NCBI RefSeq assembly: GCF_000422545.1
Contig: NZ_KE383874.1
Location: 198,986-262,985, forward strand
Origin: Desulfocurvibacter africanus subsp. africanus DSM 2603
GTDB taxonomy: Bacteria > Desulfobacterota > Desulfovibrionia > Desulfovibrionales > Desulfovibrionaceae
Direction: 5' to 3'
DNA: 64,000 nt
The translations under genes and the position numbers were made by a program. Below the pieces are notes generated by a model. It was not told the DNA's origin and made no database searches. It saw only the letters and a program-made list of their open reading frames with translations. Shown piece by piece: positions 37,897-47,388 of the stretch; within the stretch, counting starts at the first letter, position 1, and every line of letters starts with the position of its first letter.

Positions 37897-40359
37897 CTAT
37901 TTCACCCTCGGGATCTCGGGAGTCTGGTTGTTCGAGCGCAGGCCGCGCTCGCTGTACGGTCCTGCCTGGCCTGTCTGCTGGGCTTGATGGGCCTGCCGGG
38001 ACTGGCCGGCCTTTTTGGTGACGGCCGCGATGGAGCGGTCCACCTCCGCGTCCAGGCTGGCCAGCAGCTCGGTTTTCCTGATGCCGATCATCTCCTCGTC
38101 GTAGCCGATTCCGGCCACCATGACGGCCCGCCTGGCCTGCTCGGTCTTGGCCTGAGACAGCTTGAACAGCGTCTCGGCGCGGGTCTGCTCGACTTCGGCA
38201 GCCTTGGCCTCCAGCTCGATTTGCCCAAGCGCGTCAGCCTGGACCTGGGCCTGGGCTTGGGCCGGGTCAGGCTGCTGCTCCTGGCCCTGCTGCTCGCCGG
38301 ACATAGCGGCCATGGCCTGGCCGACAAGCGCGCTCACGTCGCCCGCCTTGACGGCCTGGGCAAAGGCCTTGTCGTCGAGGCCGGCCAGGCCCTGCACGAT
38401 CTGCAGGACGGGCTCGGGCAGGCCGGCAGCGGCCAGGCGCTCCATGAGCGCGGCCAGGGGGCCTGCCTGCATCCTCTTCAGCACCTCGCCGCGGCTGGGC
38501 CAGTCGAAGACGCGCAGGATCTCGGCCTGGTCGATGACCCCGGCCTTGAACAGCTCGGCGGCCTCCTCGCGCTCCACGGTCCTGGAGCGCGGCAGGGTCG
38601 AGCCGTTGACCACGGACAGCTTGAGCGGGGCGATCATCTCGCTGCCGCGGATTGCCTTGGTGACCTGCTCGCCGTTCTGCTCGAAGCAGATCCAGCGATC
38701 CTCGGTGTAGAAGTTCATCAGGTGCGACACGAACATGCGCCCGCGCTCGCGCACCAGGCGATGGTAGTTGCGGATCTTGCCGGCCAGGGACAGCGAGACC
38801 TGCTCCAGGAGTTCGGTGATGGCCTTGTGCGCGATGACCTGCTTGCCCGGTGTCGAGGCCTGCTCCAGGTCGAAGGTCGCGCTTACCAGGAAGAACAGGT
38901 CCTTGATGACGCCCATGAGCCGCTCGATGTCCACGGGGATGTGCGGGAACTCCAGGTAGCGAATGCCGGCGGACACGGCCGAGCCGGCCGGGTTGAGGAT
39001 GCCCAGGTCGTTGCTGAACTCGGCGTTGTCCACGCCGCTGTCGCGCGGGTTGACGATCTTGGGCCGCACGCTCCTGTCCTTGAAGTATTCGAGCTGGGAC
39101 AGGCACTTGTTGAAGGCGCGCTGCAGGTCTTCGAGCTGCTCGAAGTCGCCCATGCCCCAGATGGTCGAGGTGTCCGTATTAGAGGGCACCAGGCTGAAGG
39201 GAAATTTGTCGTACAGGTAGGTGTGCCTGGCCATGTCGCTGGCCAGCAGCTCGGGGTTGATGTTCGGGTTGGGGTCATCCCCCAGCACGACCTTGCCGCC
39301 GCAGCAGGCCGTGACGCGGCGGATGAAGCCGGGGTACCTGGCCTGCGCGACCTTGCCGGGCACCATGAGCGGCTGGTTGTCCTCGCCGAGCACGATGTTG
39401 CCGGCCGCGTCCCTGGCCTCGACCAGCGCGTCCGCCTCGATCTGCGAGAAGTCCTTGACCCAGGCCTCGACGATGAGGACCTGGTCATTGGCCTGGCCCC
39501 GGCCCGAGGAGTCGCCCGAGTAGCCGAACAGGCTGCCCATGAACGAGCCGATGCGCGCCAGGACGTTCTGGTCCCTGCCCTCGCCGCCGATGAGCCGACG
39601 CGTGTCGCCCAATTCTTTCAGCAGGTCGGCGTCGGGCCGGATCAGCGGGGCCTGGTCCGGCCACTTGCGCCGGGCCTGGCGCACGGACATTGGGTAGAAG
39701 TGCAGGATGCCCTCGGCGTCCTGCAACTTTTTGCAGTCCACCGGGTAGACGCCGAAGTGGAACGGATCCACCACGACCGTGCGCACCTCGCCCAGGCCCA
39801 CTTCCAGGTCAGGATCGAAGATGACCTTCTCGATGGCGCAGCCGTAAGTCTCGCCGTTGATGACACTCTGCTCGAAGACGTGCTGCTGCTCCTGCTCCTG
39901 CCACCAGTACTGGGTGGCGCGGTGCACGTCGTCCAGCACCCCGGCGCGCTTGTCATCGATCTCGCCGGCGCGGGCCACGTTGAAGGTCGGCTGGCTGTTG
40001 GTCAGCGTGTTGACCACCTTGGTGCGGTGGCGGTGCAGCAGGTTGGCCGACAGAAGCGGCACGCCCGGCTTCTTGGACGCGCGCCAGGGCTGGTTGCGCG
40101 ACAGGCGGTAAAACGTCTCCCACTTGGCGTGCAGGCCCTGCGCGTCCTTGTCGGCCAGGATCTCGGCCAGCAGCTCGAACACGCGGTAGCCGAGCTTGCC
40201 GCTTTCCTCGGGCGGCAGCAGCTCGCTGCGCTCCTCTTCCGCAAGCTCGGGCAGCTCTGGCGATTCGGGCAGTTCGGCCAGTCCGGCCAGTCCGGCCAGT
40301 CCCGTAAGGCCCGCAGCGGCCGCGTTATTAGCTATCGTATCCCGGCGCACTTCGGGCAT
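37897..40359 (-). CDS. Phage portal protein (P22-like)
   Basis: 820 residues, the large portal class. Landmarks: WRASKKPGVPLLSANLLHRHRTKVVNTLT near 100, VVDPFHFGVYPV near 200, NKCLSQLEYFKDRSVRPKI mid-protein and a long helical C-terminus rich in Gln/Ala (residues 650-790; EQQGQEQQPDPAQAQAQVQA). The P22-type portal barrel is helical there as well. An N-terminal low-complexity run (LTGLAGLAGLAELPESPELP) is odd. The terminase gene, usually next door, is 15 kb away across the cargo block. Confidence 0.85.
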   Translation of the reverse strand: MPEVRRDTIANNAAAAGLTGLAGLAGLAELPESPELPELAEEERSELLPPEESGKLGYRVFELLAEILADKDAQGLHAKWETFYRLSRNQPWRASKKPGVPLLSANLLHRHRTKVVNTLTNSQPTFNVARAGEIDDKRAGVLDDVHRATQYWWQEQEQQHVFEQSVINGETYGCAIEKVIFDPDLEVGLGEVRTVVVDPFHFGVYPVDCKKLQDAEGILHFYPMSVRQARRKWPDQAPLIRPDADLLKELGDTRRLIGGEGRDQNVLARIGSFMGSLFGYSGDSSGRGQANDQVLIVEAWVKDFSQIEADALVEARDAAGNIVLGEDNQPLMVPGKVAQARYPGFIRRVTACCGGKVVLGDDPNPNINPELLASDMARHTYLYDKFPFSLVPSNTDTSTIWGMGDFEQLEDLQRAFNKCLSQLEYFKDRSVRPKIVNPRDSGVDNAEFSNDLGILNPAGSAVSAGIRYLEFPHIPVDIERLMGVIKDLFFLVSATFDLEQASTPGKQVIAHKAITELLEQVSLSLAGKIRNYHRLVRERGRMFVSHLMNFYTEDRWICFEQNGEQVTKAIRGSEMIAPLKLSVVNGSTLPRSRTVEREEAAELFKAGVIDQAEILRVFDWPSRGEVLKRMQAGPLAALMERLAAAGLPEPVLQIVQGLAGLDDKAFAQAVKAGDVSALVGQAMAAMSGEQQGQEQQPDPAQAQAQVQADALGQIELEAKAAEVEQTRAETLFKLSQAKTEQARRAVMVAGIGYDEEMIGIRKTELLASLDAEVDRSIAAVTKKAGQSRQAHQAQQTGQAGPYSERGLRSNNQTPEIPRVK

Positions 40360-40362
40360 GGG

Positions 40363-40728
40363 CTAGTTCTCCTTTGCGCGCTGGCGGCGCTTGCCGCGCT
40401 TGGCCTGGGGCTGCAAAGGCGCTTCGGCGTCTTCGGGCCCGCCCTGCTCCTCGGGCTCCATCGGCTCAGCGTTGGCGCTCAGGTCCAGCACCGGCCTGTT
40501 CCCCGGCGTGGCCGGGCCGACCTGCAGCAGGTGCTCCTCGATGAACGGGCGGTGCGGGCCGAAGGGGCAGCGCATGAACTCCCATGTCGCCTCGTCCGGT
40601 ATGGGATGGGGAAAGCCGGCCTCGCGCGGCTGGAACATGGCGCCCATGAGCGGCAGACGCAGGGCGTCCTGCTCGGCATTGGCGATGTGTTCACAGCAGA
40701 TGTCGCAGTAGATGGGGATCAGGCTCAC
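40363..40728 (-). CDS. Small prophage protein with Cys-rich N-terminus
   Basis: 121 residues from GTG 40728 (GAGGAG upstream), overlapping the preceding gene's stop (GTGA). It begins LIPIYCDICCEHIANAEQDAL, a CxxC that could be half a metal site. It ends in a basic tail (KRGKRRQRAKEN). No family recognised. Located directly upstream of the portal gene. Confidence 0.65.
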   Translation of the reverse strand: MSLIPIYCDICCEHIANAEQDALRLPLMGAMFQPREAGFPHPIPDEATWEFMRCPFGPHRPFIEEHLLQVGPATPGNRPVLDLSANAEPMEPEEQGGPEDAEAPLQPQAKRGKRRQRAKEN

Positions 40729-41036
40729 AGGGTCTCCTCGCGCCGTTCAGGGTCTTGGTCAGGGTCCCGGTCAGGGCCTTGGTCAGGGCCCCGGTCTTGG
40801 TAAGCCGGCTCGCCCCGGTCCTGGGCCGCGCTCCAGGGATCGTCGTGTGCCGGCCAGGCTTTATCCCCTGGCTCGGCCTTGCGCCTCGACCTGGGGGTCT
40901 CGGGCAGGACCGGCAACAGGCTCTTGCGGCCCATGGTCCAGCCGGCGAACAGGCCCGCGCCGGCCACGGCCAGTATGATCAGGATGGCCAGGACGGCGGC
41001 CAGCAGCGCCCAGGGATCAGTCAGGCTTACAGTCAT
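40725..41036 (-). CDS. Small prophage membrane protein with Asp/Pro/Gly tail
   Basis: 103 residues. One strong N-terminal membrane segment (LLAAVLAILIILAVAGAGLFAG), then a soluble tail ending in the near-repeat DQGPDRDPDQDPE. No family recognised. First gene of the surviving head block on the left side of the cargo region. Confidence 0.6.
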   Translation of the reverse strand: MTVSLTDPWALLAAVLAILIILAVAGAGLFAGWTMGRKSLLPVLPETPRSRRKAEPGDKAWPAHDDPWSAAQDRGEPAYQDRGPDQGPDRDPDQDPERREETL

Positions 41037-41454
41037 GGATTACCTCGCCAGTTCGGCGCGCCCCCCTCTGTCCGCACAGTCCGCACGGTCCGGCAGGATT
41101 CGCCAGGATCCGGGAGTCGCGGCCACAGCTCTTGGCCATTGCAGTTTCACGGCTCGCCCACGCAGGGCGTGCCGGATGCACACTCGTGGAATGTTCGCTC
41201 TGTCGGGCGTTTACGGCAACGACGGGATTCCCGTGGGCAGGAAGGCTACCAGCGCTGGAAAGACTCCAGGGGTGGAAAGGATGTTCGTCCGAGCCATGGG
41301 CAACAGGTGGCCGTTGCCGTGCGGCAACAGGCTGCCGTGGCCGGGCGCGTGTGCTGTGCGGGAACACCCGGATGATGGGCGTGGACAAGAGGGGCTGTAT
41401 GGAAAACGGAGCGGCAGCGGCGGAGGCCTCGCCGGTCCCGGCGTGTCAGCCTGT
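41037..41454. other. Left edge of the cargo block, no gene
   Basis: Overlapping GC-rich open frames on both strands have no ribosome sites or recognisable domains. This is where phage genes on the left stop; the next clear feature is the family I element at 41455. Confidence 0.55.
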
Positions 41455-41583
41455 TAGAGCATTTTGCTTTTGAAAATGCTCTACAAGCCATGCGGCGGCA
41501 TGGCTTGCCGCTAGCTTCGGCGTAGGCGCAATTCACTTGCGCCGTCAACGCCGGAGCGGGCGTCATAAAAGCAATCTGCTCTA
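41455..41583 (-). mobile_element. Family I element, full length
   Basis: TAGAGCATTTTGCTTTTGAA at the left, AAAAGCAATCTGCTCTA at the right, TA flanks, all four hairpins (AAGCCATGC..., GGCGCAA/TTGCGCC, GACGCC arm). Confidence 0.9.
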
Positions 41584-41782
41584 AAAAAGGGCTGTGCGGG
41601 CCGGGAAGGCCCGCCGGGGGCGAAGCAACTGTCCGTACTAGTGGAGCGTTGCCAGGCTGTTACGGAGTTGAAAAAGTCCGGGACGGGCTTTTTCGACTGT
41701 CTGCCCTGGGCCGGCTCATGAAGGCGGCCGGCACGGTTTATCAGCACGGTGTGGCCGGCCCTCGGCGCCCGGCAGGCTGCGG

Positions 41783-42304
41783 CTATACGCTGCGCTGCGT
41801 GCCGAGGTCCCGGCTTGCGCGATCATCCCGGCCCTCGTTCTCTTCCATGGCCAGTAACTCGGTGGGGTGCGTTCGGTCCGCGGCCTTGGCCTTCCAGTCG
41901 GCCAGGCAGGCTGCGTACTTGTCCTGCAAGCCGAGCAGGAAGAGGACATGCAGGCAGATATCGAGGCTGGCCAGATCGCCCGGAGCCTCGTCATGCAGCT
42001 GCCCGGCCACGTGCGCCGCCTCGTCCAGCAGGCCCTGGCGCAGCAGGGACATGGCATAGTTGCGGCGGAACCGCCTGTAACCGCAGGAAAGCCTGATCGC
42101 CTGCCGGTGGTGACGGAGCATGGCCCCGATATCACCCGCCAGGCAGCTGACCTGCCCCAGGACATCGTTCGCCCCGGCAGGGTCGTGCGGCTTGAAGGCT
42201 TGCGCCGCGCGGCGGATTCTGGCCAGGGCCAGTTCGTCGGGACACGCCCCGAGCGCATTTATCTGCGCGCAGAGACTGCTGTATTTTGGTTGAGGCTTCA
42301 TCAT
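41783..42304 (-). CDS. Small TPR-like hypothetical protein
   Basis: About 173 residues from ATG 42304 (MMKPQPKY). Helical repeats with TPR-like spacing: AIRLSCGYRRFRRNYAMSLL, RQGLLDEAAHVAGQLHDEAP, and LASLDICLHVLFLLGLQDKY. No ribosome site decides the start; the frame extends to 42496. It is divergent from the first propeller gene. Weak evidence that it is expressed. Confidence 0.5.
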   Translation of the reverse strand: MMKPQPKYSSLCAQINALGACPDELALARIRRAAQAFKPHDPAGANDVLGQVSCLAGDIGAMLRHHRQAIRLSCGYRRFRRNYAMSLLRQGLLDEAAHVAGQLHDEAPGDLASLDICLHVLFLLGLQDKYAACLADWKAKAADRTHPTELLAMEENEGRDDRASRDLGTQRSV

Positions 42305-42624
42305 GTGTTGTGCACAGGAGGCGCCCTGCGCACGGGCAATGTCGCACATTTCCAGCTGCGAGTAAAACAGTCTCTTGTGCGGCACACCAGCAGCGCACCA
42401 TCTCGTTGAACTTACGCCACATATCGGCAGGTATGCAACGCCATGAGCATGCACCAGAGATAGTACGAACCCAGAAACAATATTGCGATTGTGCACAATT
42501 GTGTTTCATTATAGATGCTTATTTCTTCTCGCCTCTGTCTGATGCGCATCATGCCTGTAGCCGCAAGCCTGCTGGGGGGGCAGGAAGGGCTGCACGGCGA
42601 ACCGACAACATCCGGGGGAATTTC

Positions 42625-43965
42625 ATGCCTTTGCACTTGCGTCCGACCATGGTCGCCCTTGGCCTGCTGCTGTTTCCTGCAGCCGGGCTTGAGGCCGCGA
42701 CCACCACCTTCAGCCCAGCCAAGGTCATCAGCTCCACCACGGGCGGCGCCAGGTGCGTGTATGCGGCCGACCTGGACAACGACGGCAAACCGGACGTGCT
42801 CGCGGCATCGGAATTCAACCGCACGATCGCCTGGTACAGGAACACGGGCAGCGCATTCGACCCGCAGCCGTTCATCAGCAACGGCATATACATCCCGTCC
42901 GCGCTGTACGCGGCCGACCTGGACAAGGACGGCAAACTGGACGTGCTCGCGGCCTTGTCATCCCATGACATGATCGTCTGGTACAAGAACACGGGCGGCG
43001 CATTCGGCCCGCAGCAGATCATCAGCGACAGCGCATACAATGCCTCCGCGGTGTACGCGGCCGACCTGGACGGCGACCCGGCCCTGGACCTGGACGTGCT
43101 CGCGGCCGTGCCACCCTTCGACAGGATCGTCTGGTACGAGAACGATCCCTTCAAGTATCCCCCGAGCCGTTTCGGCTCGGAACTGGTCATCAGCAACAGC
43201 GCAGAGCACGCTTCCGCCGTGTTCGCGGCCGACCTGGACAACGACGGCGACCCGGACGTGCTCTCGGCCTCGGCCGGCCTGCCCGGCAAAATCAGCTGGT
43301 ACAAGAACATGGACGGCCTGGGCGCCTTCAGCCTGCCACTGGACATCAGCACCGACGTCCTCGGCTTCAGTTCCGTGTTCGCGGCCGACCTGGACGCCGA
43401 CGGCGCCCTGGACGTGCTCGCGGCATCGGCCGACTTGGGCGGCTCGCACGGCAAGCTCGCCTGGCACAGGAACAACGGCTCGGGCTCGTTCGTCTCGCAG
43501 CCGGACATCAGCACCACTGTCGACGCCAGGTCGGTCCTCGCGGCCGACCTGGATGACGATGGCGACCTGGACGTACTTGTGGCCTCGTCTGCCGACGACA
43601 CGATCGCCTGGTACGAGAACACGAACGGCCAGGGCCTGTTCGGCCCGCGACAGGTCATCAACGCCAATGCCTTGGGCGCGGTCTCGGTGTTCGCGGCCGA
43701 CCTGGACAACGACGGCGACCTGGACGTGCTCTCGGCTTCTTATGCCGACCACACCATCGCCTGGTACGAGAACCACCTCTACTCGCCGCCAGCCCCTGAT
43801 ACGGGCGGCAACTCGGGCGGAAGCGGCGGAGGCGGCGGCTGCAGCCTGGCTCCCACAGCCGGCCCGGCCGGCCCCATCGGCCTGGACTGGCTGCTGCTCC
43901 TGGCGGCCGCGATTCTTGTCCGCCTGCGCAGGCCTGCTCTGCGCAATTCACGACGCGCGAACTGA
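42625..43965 (+). CDS. Secreted FG-GAP/VCBS seven-bladed propeller with C-terminal sorting tail
   Basis: 446 residues. Signal peptide to about residue 23 (MVALGLLLFPAAGLEA). Seven repeats of about 55 residues each carry a calcium-binding loop of the type AADLDNDGDLDVL plus an IAWYEN strand, matching integrin-like FG-GAP blades; seven copies fit one closed propeller. After a Gly/Ser linker comes GGGCSLAPTAG, a hydrophobic LDWLLLLAAAILV and a basic end (RLRRPALRNSRR): a sorting tail with a conserved Cys. First of five related genes. GGGGGA precedes the ATG. Confidence 0.88.
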   Translation: MPLHLRPTMVALGLLLFPAAGLEAATTTFSPAKVISSTTGGARCVYAADLDNDGKPDVLAASEFNRTIAWYRNTGSAFDPQPFISNGIYIPSALYAADLDKDGKLDVLAALSSHDMIVWYKNTGGAFGPQQIISDSAYNASAVYAADLDGDPALDLDVLAAVPPFDRIVWYENDPFKYPPSRFGSELVISNSAEHASAVFAADLDNDGDPDVLSASAGLPGKISWYKNMDGLGAFSLPLDISTDVLGFSSVFAADLDADGALDVLAASADLGGSHGKLAWHRNNGSGSFVSQPDISTTVDARSVLAADLDDDGDLDVLVASSADDTIAWYENTNGQGLFGPRQVINANALGAVSVFAADLDNDGDLDVLSASYADHTIAWYENHLYSPPAPDTGGNSGGSGGGGGCSLAPTAGPAGPIGLDWLLLLAAAILVRLRRPALRNSRRAN

Positions 43966-43988
43966 ATCCGTCCCGATACAAAACGCAC

Positions 43989-44023
43989 AGCGGCCCGGCA
44001 GACTTCTGCCGGGCCGCTGTTGT
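43989..44023 (+). terminator. Terminator of the first propeller gene
   Basis: AGCGGCCCGGCAG-ACTT-CTGCCGGGCCGCT followed by GTTGTTG. Identical arms occur after the second propeller gene. Confidence 0.8.
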
Positions 44024-44390
44024 TGTATACCGACCGGGGGCGCGCGACTGCGGGAACAGAAACAAACCCGTTAATGACCAGACACACTACTGTTTCCCGT
44101 TTTCGAGCCAGGTCAGTAAAAGCAATCTGCTCGAATTAAATGATGTTTTCTCCGGACGACATGCACAAGACTTCCGCCCCGTGCGTCCAGGCCTGCCGCA
44201 CAGTTTCATGCTCCCATATGCATGCCAGGCTGCCAGACCGCAAAGCTATAAAAAGCCTCCTGCATTCATGCAAAATATCGAGCCGCCCACAGTTCGAACA
44301 GGATGCATATCCATTGCCTGGTTGTAAAATCTTATTGAACGTTTCTTGCTTTCTTTCTCCATCCTTTATACACAAGTCATAACTATTCAC
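44024..44390. other. Intergenic region with a family I end fragment
   Basis: A terminal fragment AAAAGCAATCTGCTC lies at 44117-44131 without a partner. The following AT-richer stretch to 44390 shows no gene; it may contain the promoter of the second propeller gene, although an element separates them. Confidence 0.5.
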
Positions 44391-44513
44391 TAGAGCATTC
44401 TGCTCTTGAAAATGCTCTGCAAGCCATTCGTCGGCATGGCTTGCCGCCGCGCGCAGGCGCAATTCACTTGCGCCGTCAACGCCGGAGCAGGCGTCTTAAA
44501 ACAATCTGCTCCA
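44391..44513 (-). mobile_element. Family I element before the second propeller gene
   Basis: TAGAGCATTCTGCTCTTGAA at the left, AAAACAATCTGCTC at the right. Flanks are TA and CA, so the duplication has decayed or the ends differ. All internal hairpins are present. Confidence 0.85.
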
Positions 44514-44633
44514 AAAGAGCTTTCGTTGGCTATGCAGTTCCGCAAGCAGATGTGCGTTGCACACACGACCCCGCCCTGGCCCAAGGCCTGGCCATTGTCC
44601 CCTTTGTCCCCCAGGCCTGCCGGGAAGGAGATC

Positions 44634-47012
44634 ATGCGGCGCTGTCTCGCCCTTATCGCCCTTATCGCCCTGGCCCTGCTCCCGGCGCCGGCCAAGGCCT
44701 GGGACCTTGTTCAACCCAACGGGCTTTCCACCAGCACCATCAATGCCGTCTGGGGCAACTCGGGCAGCGACGTCTTTGCCGTAGGTTATAACGGCACCAT
44801 CCTGCACTACGACGGCCTGTCCTGGTCGGCCATGAACTCCGGCACGAGCCAGCCTCTCTATGGCGTCTGGGGCAGCTCGGCCAGCAGCGTCTTTGCCGTC
44901 GGTTCCGGCGGCACCATCCTGCGCTACAATGGCAGGGGCTGGTCGGCCATGACCTCGGGCACGAGCCAGACTCTCTACGGCGTCTGGGGCAGCTCGGGCA
45001 GCAACGTCTTTGCCGTAGGTTCCAGCGGCACCATCCTGCGCTGCAATGGCACTGCCTGGTCGGCCATGACCTCCGGCACGACTGAGACTCTCAAAGGCAT
45101 CTGGGGCAGTTCGGGCAGCGACGTTTTTGCCGTGGGCAACAGCGGCACCATCCGGCGCTACAACGGCAGCACGTGGTCTGGCATGGCTTCCGGCACGACC
45201 TCGACTCTTAGAAGCATCTGGGGCAGCTCGGGCAACGACGTCTTCGTCTGCGTTGAAATGAGCGGCACCCTCCGGCACTACAACGGCAGCACGTGGTCTG
45301 GCATGGCTTCCGGCACGGGCTCATGGCTCTACGGCGTCTGGGCAAGCCCGGGAGGCGACGTCTTCGCCGTGGGAGGGGGCTCTTCCACCAGCACCATCCT
45401 GCGCTACAAAGATGGCACATGGTCCGACATGTCCCCCGGCACGGGCAAGCATCTCTATGGCGTCTGGGGCAGCGCGGAAAACGACATATTCGCCGTGGGC
45501 GCCGACGGCATCATCCTGCACTGGGACGGCAGCGACTGGCAGGCCATGAGCCCCGGCATGGTTGGGCTTATGCAGGGCGTCTGGGGCAGTTCGGGCAGCA
45601 ACGTCCTTGCCGTTAGTTCTCGCGGCACCATCCTGCGCTACGATGGCAGCGCCTGGTCTTCCCAGGCCATCAGCGGGAGCCCTAGGCTTGGTGAAATATG
45701 GGGCAGCTCGGAAGACGACGTTTTCGCCGTAGGCCATAACGGCTACATCGCGCACTACGGCGGCTCTTCCTGGGACACCTACACCACGGGCACGGGCGAG
45801 CAGTTTGAGGGCGTCTGGGGCAGCTCGGCAAACAATATCTACGCCGTTGGAATCAAATCCTCCAAGGGCTCAATCTGGCGCTATGATGGCACCACCTGGT
45901 CGGACACGGCCTTCGGGGTGAGTGCGTCTCTGTGGGGCGTCTGGGGCAGCGCGGCCAACGACGTCTTCGCCGTTGGCAGTTCCGGCACCATCCTGCGCTA
46001 CAACGGCGCTGCCTGGTCTGCCATGACCTCCGGCACGAGCTATTTGCTCATTGGCGTCTGGGGCAGCTCGGCCAGCGATGTCTTCGCCGTGGGCCATAGC
46101 GGCACCATCCTGCACTACGACGGCACTGCCTGGTCTCCCATGATCTCCGGCACGAGCGACAATCTCTACGGCGTCTGGGGCAGCTCGGGCAGCGACGTCT
46201 TCGCCGTCGGTGATGACGGCACCATCCTGCACTACAATGGCAATCCCGGCGGCACATGGTCCGCCATGAACTCCGGCACGAAGCAGCAACTCTACAGTGT
46301 CTGGGGCAGTTCCGGCAGCGACGTCTTTGTCGTTGGCGTTTACGGCACCATTCTGCACTACGATGGTACGACAAAGGTCGAAGCGCTTCCGCCCGCGTCC
46401 CAGCCGGGCGGCGCGCAGGTCACCTTCTACCAGACCGTGGTCAACGAACGCACGGACGCATACCTGCGCAGCACGTATGCAACACCCACCGGCTTCACGC
46501 CGTTCACCAGCGTGCGCGAGTTCACGGCCGCGACATCCGTACCTGGCGGCAAGGTCGTGTTCTCCTGCCGGGTCAAGGGGCTGTCCGGGACCGTCGGCGG
46601 ACTGGTCCTGGCCAAGCTCATGTACAACGGCACGCGCCGAGCGTTCACCTTCGATGCCTCGGGCGATGTGGATTCGCCCTCGGGCACGTGGTGGATGCTG
46701 GACAGCGCCGGCAGCCCCATGGCCGGAGCCCAGTCCCTGGACCCGGCCGACATCTACGAATTCCGCTTCATCATCCAGGACAACGACTCCCGCTTCGACC
46801 TCGACATGGCCTCGGGCACCATCCGCGACCCCTTCGTGCTGGGCACGGGCGGCGACTGGAGTCCGCCCAAGGAGGACAGCGGCGGAGGCGGAGGCGGAGG
46901 CGGAGGCTGCGCCTTTGATCCCTCGGCCGGCGAGGGCCTGGGCATGGACTGGCTGCTGCTCCTGGCGACCCTGGCCCTGGTCGGGCTGCGCAGGCCACGA
47001 CGCGCGAGCTGA
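44634..47012 (+). CDS. Secreted 14-repeat WGSS/DVFAVG propeller protein with sorting tail
   Basis: 792 residues, AAGGAG 4 bases before ATG 44634. Signal peptide to about 22 (LALIALIALALLPAPAKA). Fourteen repeats of ~39 residues follow the pattern GVWGSSGSDVFAVG / GTILHYDG / WSAMxSGT; 14 suggests two seven-bladed propellers. A ~150-residue beta domain follows (VTFYQTVVNERTDAYLRS, GGKVVFSCRVKGLSGTVGG). It ends in a Gly run, GGGCAFDPSAG, MDWLLLLATLALV and RRPRRAS. Surface or secreted; ligand unknown. Close paralogue at 52684. Confidence 0.87.
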   Translation: MRRCLALIALIALALLPAPAKAWDLVQPNGLSTSTINAVWGNSGSDVFAVGYNGTILHYDGLSWSAMNSGTSQPLYGVWGSSASSVFAVGSGGTILRYNGRGWSAMTSGTSQTLYGVWGSSGSNVFAVGSSGTILRCNGTAWSAMTSGTTETLKGIWGSSGSDVFAVGNSGTIRRYNGSTWSGMASGTTSTLRSIWGSSGNDVFVCVEMSGTLRHYNGSTWSGMASGTGSWLYGVWASPGGDVFAVGGGSSTSTILRYKDGTWSDMSPGTGKHLYGVWGSAENDIFAVGADGIILHWDGSDWQAMSPGMVGLMQGVWGSSGSNVLAVSSRGTILRYDGSAWSSQAISGSPRLGEIWGSSEDDVFAVGHNGYIAHYGGSSWDTYTTGTGEQFEGVWGSSANNIYAVGIKSSKGSIWRYDGTTWSDTAFGVSASLWGVWGSAANDVFAVGSSGTILRYNGAAWSAMTSGTSYLLIGVWGSSASDVFAVGHSGTILHYDGTAWSPMISGTSDNLYGVWGSSGSDVFAVGDDGTILHYNGNPGGTWSAMNSGTKQQLYSVWGSSGSDVFVVGVYGTILHYDGTTKVEALPPASQPGGAQVTFYQTVVNERTDAYLRSTYATPTGFTPFTSVREFTAATSVPGGKVVFSCRVKGLSGTVGGLVLAKLMYNGTRRAFTFDASGDVDSPSGTWWMLDSAGSPMAGAQSLDPADIYEFRFIIQDNDSRFDLDMASGTIRDPFVLGTGGDWSPPKEDSGGGGGGGGGCAFDPSAGEGLGMDWLLLLATLALVGLRRPRRAS

Positions 47013-47036
47013 ACCAAAGTAAAAGGCTGAACGCAC

Positions 47037-47070
47037 AGCGGCCCGGCAGACTTCTGCCGGGCCGCTTTTC
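47037..47070 (+). terminator. Terminator of the second propeller gene
   Basis: AGCGGCCCGGCAG-ACTT-CTGCCGGGCCGCT followed by TTTCTTTT. Confidence 0.88.
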
Positions 47071-47388
47071 TTTTGCCCCCCACTACCCATCCGGTACCCC
47101 TCCTCTCCGCAAGATCAACCTGGCCTTGATAACTGGCCATGGACGCGCCGGCCGGCCGATGCCGGCCAAGGCGACGCGGCAGGCCGGCCCTGGCAGGGCA
47201 AAGACATGGCAGACCATGCGCATGAAGAGTTCGTGCGCGTGCGCATACACCATTTTGATTGCGTATAAACAGGGTTAAGCATATACAATTCAGTTTTCTC
47301 TGCCGCATGGACGGATCGTGCCTGCGGCCACATGCCGGCAGTGCGCCGTGATGCCCATGCGGCGAGCCGACAACACAGGGAGAATTGT

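Noticed and set aside
37984..40803. 939-residue plus-strand ORF
   Set aside because: Antisense of the portal gene; Leu/Val/Gly-rich artefact.
41017..41388. 123-residue minus-strand ORF next to the phage membrane protein gene
   Set aside because: No ribosome site or domain, Pro/Arg/Ser-rich; overlaps the known gene start at 41036.
42549..43709. 386-residue minus-strand ORF opposite the first propeller gene
   Set aside because: Periodic Ser/Ala pattern is the reverse frame of the FG-GAP repeats.
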